A DNA stretch of 64,000 bases from the NCBI RefSeq assembly GCF_963583255.1, contig NC_084808.1, positions 12,051,501-12,115,500 of the forward strand, given 5' to 3'. The DNA comes from Pyrus communis. Its lineage: Eukaryota; Streptophyta; Magnoliopsida; Rosales; Rosaceae. A model generated the notes under the pieces. It searched no databases. It saw only the letters and a program-made list of their open reading frames with translations, and was not told the origin of the DNA. Positions 36,731-46,829 of this stretch are shown here, piece by piece. Within the stretch, counting starts at the first letter, position 1, and each line of letters begins with the position of its first letter. The position numbers and the translations under genes were made by a program.

Positions 36731-38277
36731 CCCCTCTCTCTCTCCCTTTCCTATTCTTTTTGTACGGACAACATCCAAAACCCTTGAAACCTTCACAAAT
36801 CGAGGAAACATATTACTTATTCGTGCTCGTGAGGTCCTTAGGAGTTCAACCATACCCATTTCAGGTAAGGATACCTTCGTTTTCACGTCGAACTCGGGAT
36901 ACCCTGATTTGGTCACTGTTCATCCACACGTTAAGTCTTGTGTTTTTGGGAATTTCAAGCTTGTAGGAAGCTTGGTGAGGTCCCTAGGAGGCTCGGGGTG
37001 GTTTGTTTGAAGGTTTTAGACGTCGGCATCGTGAGTTACAAGTTTGGCCAGAGTTGGTGGTGTTTTCCCGGCGAGATTCCATGGGTTTTAGTGCTTGAAA
37101 GTGGTATGGATTTGTTCCTCTTGTTGTAAGCTTCATTTGAGTACCAACTTTGTGAAATTTGGTTGAAAAACGAAGAAGATACAAGGTTTTAAAAAAATTT
37201 CGGTTTTCCGGCGCCGGCGACGGCGCCAGAATTTGGCCAGAGAAGATGATGGAATATTCCGTCAGTTTGGCATGCATATTGTTTGCCATTTGTTTATGCA
37301 TTATTAGTTGCATATATACATATGTATGTATGTTGGTGCTGCAGACGCACAGGTAAGTGTCAGGTGAGTTATAGTTTTGTTTATGTTCAGTAGTGATTTG
37401 AGATGCATAGAGAGCTCATAACCTGCAACCCCGGTGTTAGTGCTCCCGCCTAGAGTTGGGCACAATCCTTCACGTGATGTTCACCTCCCGCACCACACAC
37501 TCATCTTGGATCCAAGTTAGGTGCACAGTCCTGTCGTACAGACCACATTAGGTGGTTCCGACTCGTAGGTGACCCGCGATTATTCGCCCAGCCTTCACGG
37601 GATCGTAGCACTTGAGCGTACTTATATTACACCCAGTCCTGTCGTACAGACCACTTTAGGTGGTTCCGACTCGTGTGCAGGTATAGTTAATGAGATGGAG
37701 AGTTGAGCTCTAGATTCAGCCGTACATGTCACGTTAGGTGACTCCGGCTGACAGATTACATGGCATTGTTTGGCATTACCTGAGTACTTGCATTTTATAT
37801 CGAGGCATTTGGAATGGCATACTTCCGAGCATGATTTACATATATGTATATTCTATTTTCTGGGAAGTATACAGGTTTTACGGCGAGGGGTTAGAACTTT
37901 GTTTATTAAATGGTTTTTGAAAAGCTTTGTTTTTGCCCACTCACGCTTTCTGTTTTGCGCCCCTCCAGGTTCTAGTTGGCTAACACTTTTGGTGGCTCCC
38001 CAGAGGATTTTCCCGGCATATCTGACAGATTATCACCAGTGTAGCACCACCTTTGGGTGTGTTTATGTAGTGTTGTTTCTCCCAGACTGCATTAGGTCTT
38101 CGTGCTCTGAACTTTGTTTTCACACTTACGCTTGCACATGTATGTTCTTACTTTGTGTGTAGCTGGTTTTTATTTATTCGTACTTTTATTATTATTTATT
38201 AGCTTCCGCACTGTGCACATGGTTACGTCACTTCCACGTGATGGCCAGCATGCCTTGATCTCGGTCGGGGTGTGTCA
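36517..38277 (+). mobile_element. 5' LTR with a 463-bp internal deletion
   Basis: 1761 bp, TGTGATAGCCC to GTGTGTCA. It aligns closely with the 3' LTR except that 43901-44363 of the 3' LTR is missing at the junction 37270/37271 ('gtcagtttgg' joined to 'catgcatatt'). It also has an expanded CT tract at 36704-36748. The open frames on either strand are LTR sequence, not genes. Confidence 0.9.
37532..37750 (+). repeat. Three hairpin modules in the 5' LTR
   Basis: Modules at 37532-37567, 37640-37675 and 37719-37750. The first two read (c/g)TCGTACAGACCAC-nTTA-GGTGGTTCCGACTCGT; the third reads CCGTACATGTCAC-gtta-GGTGACTCCGG. The stem letters change together (ACCAC/GTGGT, GTCAC/GTGAC) while CGTACA and the loop TTA are kept. 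The 3' LTR has the same three at about 44626-44663, 44735-44770 and 44814-44845. Confidence 0.75.
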
Positions 38278-38280
38278 GTT

Positions 38281-38292
38281 TAGTATCAGAGC
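38281..38292 (+). other. Primer-binding site for initiator tRNA-Met
   Basis: TAGTATCAGAGC, one mismatch from the common plant PBS TGGTATCAGAGC, three bases after the 5' LTR. The sister copy at 3861-3872 has the unmutated form. Confidence 0.85.
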
Positions 38293-38317
38293 ATAGGTTT
38301 GGCAGTCTTGTACTTTT

Positions 38318-41300
38318 GTGAGTATTCTAATGGTTTTGGTGTCTTCTGTCAGAATTATGCCACCTCGTCGGGAACCACGTCACTCGACTGAGCCTAGTTT
38401 CCCCGATGTAGCTCTGCTGGGGGAAGCTATCGCTACAGCTATTCAGTCGGCGCTCCGCCTTCCCCAGAGGACTCCTCTGGAGACTATGTATAATCTGAAG
38501 TTAGATAAATTCGAGGGTCAAGATGGCTTTGAGGGTGCGGAGCGGTGGCTAGAACATATTGAGAAGACCTTTCGTGTTTTGCATAATCAGGGGAATCTCC
38601 CTGTTGAGAAATGGGTAGAGATAACATCGTGGTTTTTGGGTAAGGATTCTGCATCCTGGTAGGAGCAGGAGGTTCGTCGTTTATCTCCAATGGAGATGAC
38701 TGATTGGGATGTATTCAGAAAGCTGTTCAGGAGAAGATTTGTGCCTCCTGAGTATATTGACCGCAAAAAGCAAGAATTCACTGAGTTGAGGCAGGGGAAG
38801 TTGACAGCAAACGAGTACTACCGGAGGTTTACTGATCTGTCTCGCTATCATCCAGATGTTGCTGGCAATCCGGCGGAGATGCTTCGTCGTTTTCGTTTGG
38901 GCACTAAGAAGAAGTGGCGTTCGATGGCGACCACTACCCCTTGTGGCACCTACCAGGAGTTTTATGAGATTCTGTTGAGAATTGAGGATTCAGAGAACAT
39001 GCCCAGCGAGAGTGAGGAGGAAGAGAAATATGGTAACCAGAGGAAAGATGATAAGGGCAAGGGTCAGATGTCGCTCGGACTTCGCAAGTCCCAGAGCTTT
39101 AAGAGGGGTGGCACTAGTTCTAGCTCTTCTAGCGGTGGTTTTAGCGCCACTGGTCAGGGTCGTGGTGGTAGGTTTGCTGGTTTTGCTAGAGGCCAGAGGC
39201 AGGGTGATGCTGGTAGAGGTAAGGCCCCAGTTTGCCGCAGGTGTAATAATCGACATTTTGGTGAGTGTAGGCGAGGCAGCGGTGGTTACTTTACTTGTGG
39301 GCAGATGGGACATCGGGCTACAAATTGTCCCCATAGTCAGCAGAGGCCCCAGCAAACTTTCTTGCCACTACCTGCACCGATCCAATAGGTTCCTGGTCCT
39401 GGTAGTTATGGGCAGACGGGTCGAGGTGGTGCCTATTACTATCAGGGCGATGATGTTCCTTATGCCTCAGGACAATATCCATATCCCCAGGATCCATATT
39501 CTCAGGGTGGTTATCCCTAGTATTCTGGTGGCTATATGTCGTATCCTTTAGTTCCAGCAGGCGGAGATTGCTGTGAGTAGTGCAGGGTATTCGAGGCAGT
39601 CTGGTCAGCCCAGTCAGGGGCGTGGTACACAGAGTTGTGGTGGCCAGACGAGCAGAGGTCGTGGGGGACGGCAACAGACCCAGGGGCGTATTCACAACAT
39701 CTCTCTGCAGGACGCTCAAAACAATCCAGACTTGATCATGGGTATGTTAAATATCCTTGGTTATTTTGCTAGAGTATTAATTGATTGTGGTGCTACACAT
39801 TCTGTGATTTCTCATACATTTGCTCAAGTGACGCAACCTCGCCCTACACCTCTAGGGTATAATTTAGTGTTTGTTATGCCTAGAGGGGAGAGATGTATTG
39901 TAGATCGTGTGTACCCAGGATGTCCAGTGATGGTGGAGGATGTTATTATGCCAGTTGATCTTATCTCGTTGGATATTGTTGACTTTGATGTGATTCTAGG
40001 AACGAATTGGTTGCATTTCAATCGTGCCAATATTGATTGTTACGGGAAAATAGTTACTTTCCATCGTCCTGGATTACCTGTGGTTACTTTTGTGGGCGAG
40101 CAGAGTGGGGTGAGATATGGCGTTATTTCGGCTGTGCGAGCGAAAAGGTTGTTATCTAAAGGTTGCCAGGGGTACTTAGCTCACGTGGTGTTGGATGATG
40201 CTGTTCCTAGTAGTGTGGAGGACGTAAGGGTAATCAAACACTTTCCTGATGTTTTCCTTGAGGATTTACCTGTTTGCTGCCAGACCGAGACATAGAGTTC
40301 ACCATTGAGTTGCTTCCAGGTACTAATGCTATATCTTTGGCTCCCTATCGTATGGCTCATGCTGAGTTGAGGGAATTGAAAGTTCAGTTGCAGGAATTAG
40401 TGGATAAGGGTTTTATTCAGCCTAGTACTTCACCTTGGGGAGCTCCAGTGTTGTTTGTGAGAAAGAAAGATGGAACTTTGAGACTATGTATTGATTACCG
40501 ACAATTGAATCGGGTAACGATTAAGAACCGTTATCCGTTGTCGCGTATTGATGATTTATTTGATCAGCTTCGAGATACTTGTGTATTCTCCAAGATTGAC
40601 TTGAGGTCTGGATATTATCAGCTGAATATTAGTAGGGATGATGTTCCTAAGACGGCTTTCAGGACTCGTTATGGTCATTACGAGTTTCTTGTTATGCCAT
40701 TTGGATTGACAAATGCACCAGCTGCATTCATGGATTTGATGAACTGAGAATTCCAGCCATATTTGGATAGGTTTGTTATTGTTTTCATTGACGACATTCT
40801 GGTGTATTCTAAGTCTAAGGCGGAGCATGTTCGACATCTTACTTTGGTGTTGAAAAGGTTGAGGGAACACCAATTGTATGCTAAGTTTAGTAAGTGCCAG
40901 TTTTGGTTAGACCAAGTTGCATTTTTGGGGCACGTCATTTCAGCTCAGGGTATCTTGGTGGATCCTCAAAAGGTGGCAGCTGTGGAGAAGTGGGAGCAAC
41001 CGCGAACCGTCACTGAGGTGAGGAGTTTCCTTGGTTTAGCAGGGTATTATCGGTGGTTTGTTAAGGATTTTTCTGTGATTGCTTTACCACTGACGAGGTT
41101 AACAAGGAAAGATGTTAAATTTGAGTGGGATGATAAGTGTGAGCAAAAGTTTCTAGCAGTTGAAGTATTGTCTCACTCATGCACCTGTTTTGGCGCTCCC
41201 GGACGATAGTGGTGATTTCGAGGTCTATAGTGATGCTTCCTTGAATGGTCTGGGTTGTGTGTTGATGCAGCATGGTAGGGTAATTGCTTATGCTTCATGA

Positions 41301-43137
41301 CAATTTAAACCTCATGAGTTGAATTACCCTACACATGATTTGGAGTTAGCAGCCATTATGTTTGCGCTGAAGTTGTGGAGACATTACCTTTATGGAGAGA
41401 AATGTAAGATCTTTACAGATCATAAGAGTCTTTAGTATCTTTTTACGCAGAAGGATCTTAATCTTCGTCAGCAGAGGTGGATGGAGCTGCTCAGTGATTA
41501 TGACTGCACGATTGATTATCTCCCTGGTCGTGCAAATGTGGTGGCTGTTGCACTTAGCAGGAAGTCTCAGGGCCGTATCAATGCGTTGTACGCTAGTCGT
41601 ATTCCTCTTCTGGAAAATTTAAGATCCACGGGAGTGAGGTTGGAGGCAGAAGATCGAGAGGTGGCTTTACTTGCTAATTTTCAAGTTAGGCCAATTTTAG
41701 TTGATCGGGTGCTTGAAGCTCAGGTAGCTGATAAGGAAACTCAAGAAATAATCCAAGCTCGAGATCAAGGAAGGAGGAGAGACCTTAGAGTTCGTGAATC
41801 AGATGGCATGCTGATGCAGGAGGGTAGGATGTTTGTGCCTAATAATTTGGATTAAAAAAAAAAAAGCAATTCTCGATGAAGCACATATCTCGGCTTATGC
41901 TATGCATCCAGGAGCTACTAAAATGTACCATACCATTCGACCATTTTATTATTGGCCGGGTATGAAGAGGGAGATAGCTGAGTATGTGAGTAGGTGTGTT
42001 GTTTGTCAACAAGTTAAGGCGGAAAGGAAGAAGCCGTTTGGGTTATTGCAGCCGCTTCCCGTTCCAGAGTGGAAATAGGAAAACATTGCTATGGATTTTG
42101 TGTACAAGCTTCCGCGTACACATAATGGTTTTGACGGCATTTGGGTGATTGTTGATCGACTTACTAAGTCAGCACATTTCGTTCCAGTGACGGAGAAGTA
42201 TTCTTTGGGCTGATTAGCTGAGTTGTTCTTCTCGAAGATCGTGAAGTACCATGGTGTCCCTGTGAGTATTGTCTCGGATCGTGACCCAAGATTTACATCT
42301 AAATTTTGGGTAGCTTTTCAGGAAGCGTTGGGTACGAGACTACTTTATAGTACGGCGTATCATCCTCAGACAGACGGACAGTCAGAGAGAACCATTCAGA
42401 CTTTGGAGGATATGTTGCGATCTTCGGTGTTACAGTTTGGTGATGCTTGGCACAAGCGGTTGGATCTAATGGAATTTGCCTACAACAACAGCTTTCATTC
42501 GAGTATCGGCATGGCACCATTTGAGGCGTTGTATGGTAGATCTTGTCGCACACTCTTGTGTTGGTCAGAGGTCGGAGAAAAAGTTTTGGTGGGCCCGGAG
42601 ATTGTTGAGGAGACTACTCAAAACGTTCAGGTAATCAAGTATAACCTGAAGGCGGCCCAGGATCGGCAAAAGAATTTAGCAGATCGGCATGCTACTGATA
42701 GAGTGTATGAGGTTGGCGATTGGGTATTTCTGAAGCTTTCACCGTGGAGAGGTGTTGTACGGTTTGGAAAGAAAGGTAAGCTAAGTCCCAGGTATATCAG
42801 ACCGTACATGATCACCGAGCGAGTTGGTGAGGTAGCTTACAGGCTAGAGTTGCCTCCTGAGTTAGCTAAAGTACATAACGTTTTTCACGTGTCCATGCTT
42901 CGACATTATGTTGCAGATCCGTCTCATGTGATACCTCTTCAACCCTTGGAAATTAATCCGGATTTGACTTATGATGAGGAACCAGTGACGATTCTAGATT
43001 GGAAAGAAAAGGTTCTGAGGAACAAGATAGTGAATTTGGTGAAAGTTTTGTGGAGGAATCATTCCGTGGAGGAGGGTACTTGGGAAACTGAAGATCGGAT
43101 GAGAGATTTGTATCCACGGTTGTTCTTTGATCGCTAG
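38318..43137 (+). pseudogene. Gag-pol pseudogene of the Ty3/gypsy element
   Basis: Gag (38318-39570) has the retrotransposon gag domain and one zinc knuckle near 39287-39330, whose first cysteine is Tyr. The protease (39573-40270) has a DCG triplet where DSG/DTG is expected (codons 39783-39791). Reverse transcriptase (about 40270-41165) keeps the FIDD catalytic motif near 40785. RNase H (about 41165-41560) has Val where the conserved Asp of the DALSRK motif is expected. Integrase (41860-43137) keeps an HHCC region and the DDE acidic residues (near 42090, 42275 and 42378), and ends with a chromodomain-like segment. In-frame stops are at 38660, 39386, 39518, 40745, 41298, 41433, 42076 and 42211. 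Frameshifts lie near 39565, 40265, 41165 and in the A run at 41854-41866. Any one of these would block the polyprotein. Confidence 0.92.
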
Positions 43138-43179
43138 TGGTTACTGTGAGTGGTTGTTTTGAATTTCGGGACGAATTTT

Positions 43180-43195
43180 TATAAGGTGGGTAGGT
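43180..43195 (+). other. Polypurine tract (probable)
   Basis: Purine-rich 'ataaggtgggtaggt' directly before the 3' LTR, the usual primer site for plus-strand DNA synthesis. It contains pyrimidine interruptions, so it is weaker than a typical tract. Confidence 0.6.
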
Positions 43196-45372
43196 TGAGA
43201 CAGCCCGTCCCGGACTTTTCGTACCGTAAGGGTGAAATGACTGTTTTGCCCTTACTGGATAATTGTTGTTTGTGTGGTTGTTTTGGGTTTTTGGTTGGTT
43301 GCATCCCAGCCACACATCCATCATCATCATCATCCCTCTCCCCTATTCCCTCTACCCTGTCCCGAGCTCTCTCTCTCTCTCTCCCTTACCTATTCTTTTT
43401 GTACGGACAACGTCCAAAACCCTTGAAACCTTCACAGATCGAGGAAACAAATTACATATTCGTGCTCGTGAGGTCCTTAGGAGTTCAACCATACCCATTT
43501 CAAGTAAGGATACCTTCGTTTTCACGTCGAACTAGGGATCCCCCGATTTGGTCACTGTTCATGAACACGTTAATTCTTGTGTTTTTGGGAATTTCAAGCT
43601 TGTAGGAAGCTTGGTGAGGTCCCTATGAGGCTCAGGGTGGTTCGTTTGAAGGTTTTGGACATCAGGATCGTGAGTTACAAGTTTGGCCAGAGTTGGTGGT
43701 ATTTTCCCAGCAAGATTTCGTGGGTTTTAGTGCTTGAAAGTGGTATGGATTTGTTCCTCTTGTTGTAAGCTTCATTTTGGTACCAACTTTGTGAAATTTG
43801 GTTGAAAAACGAAGAAGATACAAGGTTTTAAAAAAATTTCGGTTTTCCGCCGGCGCCAGAGTTTGGCCAGAGAAGATGAAGGAATATTTCGTCAGTTTGG
43901 ACAAAATATTCCTAACGACGTTAACTGCATCAGTGAGATTTAACAAAATATTCCTGACGGCGTTAACTGATGCCGTCAGTGTGCCAGGCACGTGCCTGCG
44001 CGTGGGCGGCACATGTGGCCGTGCCTTGGCCGGCGCATGGGGGCGCGTGCAGCATCGAAAAATTTTTCTAAAAATTTGGGGATGTTCCTGAGGTTGAGTA
44101 GATCACGTTGGTGTATTCATACACCCCATTTGAGCATTGTATGAGAAGTTATTTCGTAAGGTTGGTTATGTGCTTTAAAATTAACGTTTTTTTAGTTGTT
44201 TCGCATATAGGTGAGACCTATCCCGAGGACGAGCGCGGTCACTCGAGGCAAGGGGGTTACGACCCTTCTACATATCAGTGAGTGGGCTTTTGGTTTTCCG
44301 TATATACCTATATACTTATGTTTTTCCCAGAAAGTGAAATGAAACGTTTATACGTTTATATGCCATGCATATTGTTTGCCATTTGTTTATGCATTATTAG
44401 TTGCATATATATATATATATATATATGTTAGTGCTGCGGACGCACAGGTAAGTGTCAGGTGAGTTATAGTTTTGTTTATGTTCAGTAGTGATTTGAGATG
44501 CATAGAGAGCTCATAACCTGCACCCCCGATGTTAGTGCTCCTGCCCAGAGTTGGGCATAGTCCTTCACGTGATGTTCACCTCCCGCACCACACGCTCATC
44601 TTGGATCCAATTTAGGTGCATAGTCATGTCGTACAAACCACTTTAGGTGGTTCCAACTCGTAGGTGACCCACGATTATTCGCCCAGCCTTCATGTGATCG
44701 TAGCACTTGAGCGTACTTATATTACACCCAGTCCTGTCGTACAGACCACTTTAGGTGGTTCCGACTCGTGTGCAGGTATAGTTAATGAGATGGAGATTTG
44801 AGCTCTAGATTCAGCCGTACAGGTCACGTTAGGTGACTCCGGCTGACAGATTTCATGGCATTGTTTGGCATTACCTGAGTACTTGCATTTTATATCGAGG
44901 CATTTGGCAAGGCATACTTCCGAGCATGATTTACATATATGTATATTCTATTTTCTGGGAAGTATACAGGTTTTACGGCGAGGAGTTAGAACTTTGTTTA
45001 TTAAATGGTTTTTGAAAAGCTTTGTTTTTGCCCACTCACGCTTTCTGTTTTGCGCCCCTCCAGGTTCTAGTTGGCTAGCACTTTTGGTGGCTCCCCAGAG
45101 GATTTTCCCGGCATATCTGACAGATTATCACTAGTGTAGCACCACCTTTGGGTGTGTTTATGTAGTGTTGTTTCTCCCGGACTGCGTTAGGTCTTCGTGC
45201 TCTGAACTTTGTTTTCACACTTACGCTTGCACATGTATGTTCTTACTTTGTGTTTAACTGGTTTTTATTTATTCGTACTTTTATTATTATTTATTAGCTT
45301 CCGCACTGTGCACATGGTTACATCACTTCCACGTGACGGCCAACATGCCCTGATCTCGGTCGGGGTGTGTCA
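43196..45372 (+). mobile_element. 3' LTR of the gypsy element
   Basis: 2177 bp, TGAGACAGCCCGTCC to GGTGTGTCA. It is the fuller LTR and serves as reference for the deletion in the 5' LTR. Over the last kilobase the two LTRs differ at only a few positions per hundred by eye, consistent with insertion more recent than the solo LTR at 33226. The family A fragments at 3875-6030 match it in reverse. Confidence 0.92.
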
Positions 45373-45724
45373 TCTTCTCTCTTCACCAGCCACCTCCATT
45401 AAGAACATAACAAATAACGAAAGTAGTGGAATTAATGATAAGGTGGTTGGAGATGGAAGGAGAAGGGATGAATAATGGGCAATGATTAGAGAGAGGGGAG
45501 AAAGAGGGGTCGGTGAGATGGTTTTTGCTATTTTTTCTTTTTTTTAATATGTTACACAATGTTTAAAAATTCAATTTTCGTTTGTTTTTTTTTTTTTTTT
45601 GGTTCTATCTATTGGGCACCATTTAATAGGATAAGTGAGCAGTATACTTGTGCCACATCAGTAATAAGTGGGCCCTAATTATGCTACATAAGTAAACATA
45701 ACAATTATGTAACGGAATACATAG

Positions 45725-45891
45725 AAACAAGCTAAAGTAGAGTGAATATTGAGTTTTAGGGATAATGACAACTTTTGAGTTTTAGGGGGCAAAGTGAAAT
45801 CAAAATCGAGTTCTAATAAGCAAACTTTTGAATTTTAGCAGGGAACGTGGGATTGAAATCAAATTCCAATGAACAAAGCTAAAAATAAGCC
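45725..45891 (-). repeat. Right arm of the inverted-repeat element
   Basis: The reverse complement of this stretch aligns with 36177-36400 ('ggcttatttttag', 'cattggaatttgattt', 'agaactcgattttgattt', 'aaactcaaaagt'). It has about one repeat unit fewer than the left arm. Confidence 0.75.
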
Positions 45892-46369
45892 ATAAATCAA
45901 CTTAGTCACAACCATAGTTGCCGAAATCGGTCAATTAGTGTATGAACTCCATATCGGTATGATGTCCATACTGATACTTTTACAGTTCAATGGTGAACGA
46001 AAAAATTTGCTGATTAGGGCCGGAAATAATATACTTAATTAACTCGCCATTGACGATAAATAATAAATAAATAAAAAGAAAAATGACGAAAAATGCACCT
46101 AGGTCACTATAAAATGATCTACCCGGGAATAATATACTTGAAGAAAGAACTGAAAAACGCACTTGGGTCACTATAAAATTCACCGACGTCGTCCATGTGG
46201 TTGTCGGGGAGACTTTCTAAAGAACACAGGTGACTTGCTCGGCCCCTTCGACAAGAGCATCATAGAGCGTCACACTGGGTAGGTTCCGATTCGTCCTTGT
46301 GTTTGTTAGTGAAGGAGAAAAAGGAGAGAGAGATGAGGGAGGGATAGAAAACTGGAATGCGACGGTGAG
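45892..46369. other. Intergenic DNA, nothing recognised
   Basis: AT-rich DNA with two similar 'gcacct(a/t)gggtcactataaaat' phrases near 46095 and 46160. No gene evidence. Confidence 0.5.
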
Positions 46370-46628
46370 AAGAAATAACCAAGGGAAAGGAAAGGTCTAC
46401 AAGTAAATTAATTATTTGTTTACTAAATATTTAATAAAAAATGATTAAATAGATAACTTAATCATTTGAATTTGTTCATCTTCCAATGAAATGTTCTCAT
46501 GAAGAAATAACCATGGGAAATGAATGATCCAGTAGTAAATTAATTATTTGTTCAATGAATATCTAACAAAATGATAATTAAAAACATAAATTAATCACTT
46601 TAATTTGTTTCATCTTCCAATGAGATGA
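46370..46628 (+). repeat. Tandem duplication, period about 131 bp
   Basis: Two adjacent units (46370-46500, 46501-46628) share 'gaagaaataacca(a/t)ggg', 'agtaaattaattatttgtt' and 'catcttccaatgagatg'. Confidence 0.75.
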
Positions 46629-46829
46629 ACCTGCAAAATTGAACAAACGAAACATGAAAATAAATTTTAAAGGGAATTGTTATTTGCACTCCAAAAATCT
46701 CATTCTACATTCTAAATTTTCTATATTTGGAGACAAAAATACACGTGTGAGGAGTGTTGAGAGTGCTAATAACACTTCTCATTTTAAAATGTTAAATAAC
46801 ATTAATAACTTCAAGGAGCAGCATCATGA

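Larger units (their letters stand above)
36517..45372 (+). mobile_element. Complete but inactive Ty3/gypsy LTR retrotransposon, target duplication TCTTC
   Basis: Order: 5' LTR 36517-38277, PBS, gag, protease, reverse transcriptase, RNase H, integrase with a C-terminal chromodomain-like tail, polypurine tract, 3' LTR 43196-45372. Exact TCTTC lies at 36512-36516 and 45373-45377. The pol order PR-RT-RH-IN identifies Ty3/gypsy; the C-terminal LVKVLWRNHSVEEGTWE motif suggests a chromovirus, possibly the Tekay/Del clade (inference). Eight in-frame stops and four frameshifts show that it cannot act on its own. Confidence 0.93.
36177..45891. mobile_element. Inverted-repeat element interrupted by the gypsy insertion
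   Basis: Ends GGCTTATTTTTAG...CTAAAAATAAGCC. The arms 36177-36400 and 45725-45891 are inverted copies. Removing the gypsy element and one TCTTC leaves about 855 bp. Five bases, ATAAA, directly flank both ends (36172-36176 and 45892-45896), but in AT-rich DNA this is weak evidence for a target duplication. No transposase is seen, and the superfamily is not assigned. Confidence 0.55.

Noticed and set aside
36558..37010. 150-codon plus-strand frame
   Set aside because: Part of the gypsy 5' LTR; the matching 3' LTR frame is disrupted and the Ser/Leu run is a CT microsatellite.
37532..37750. Regular short repeats in LTRs as a CRISPR-like array
   Set aside because: Only two to four copies, spacing is not constant, all lie inside LTRs of a plant genome, and no cas-like gene is present.
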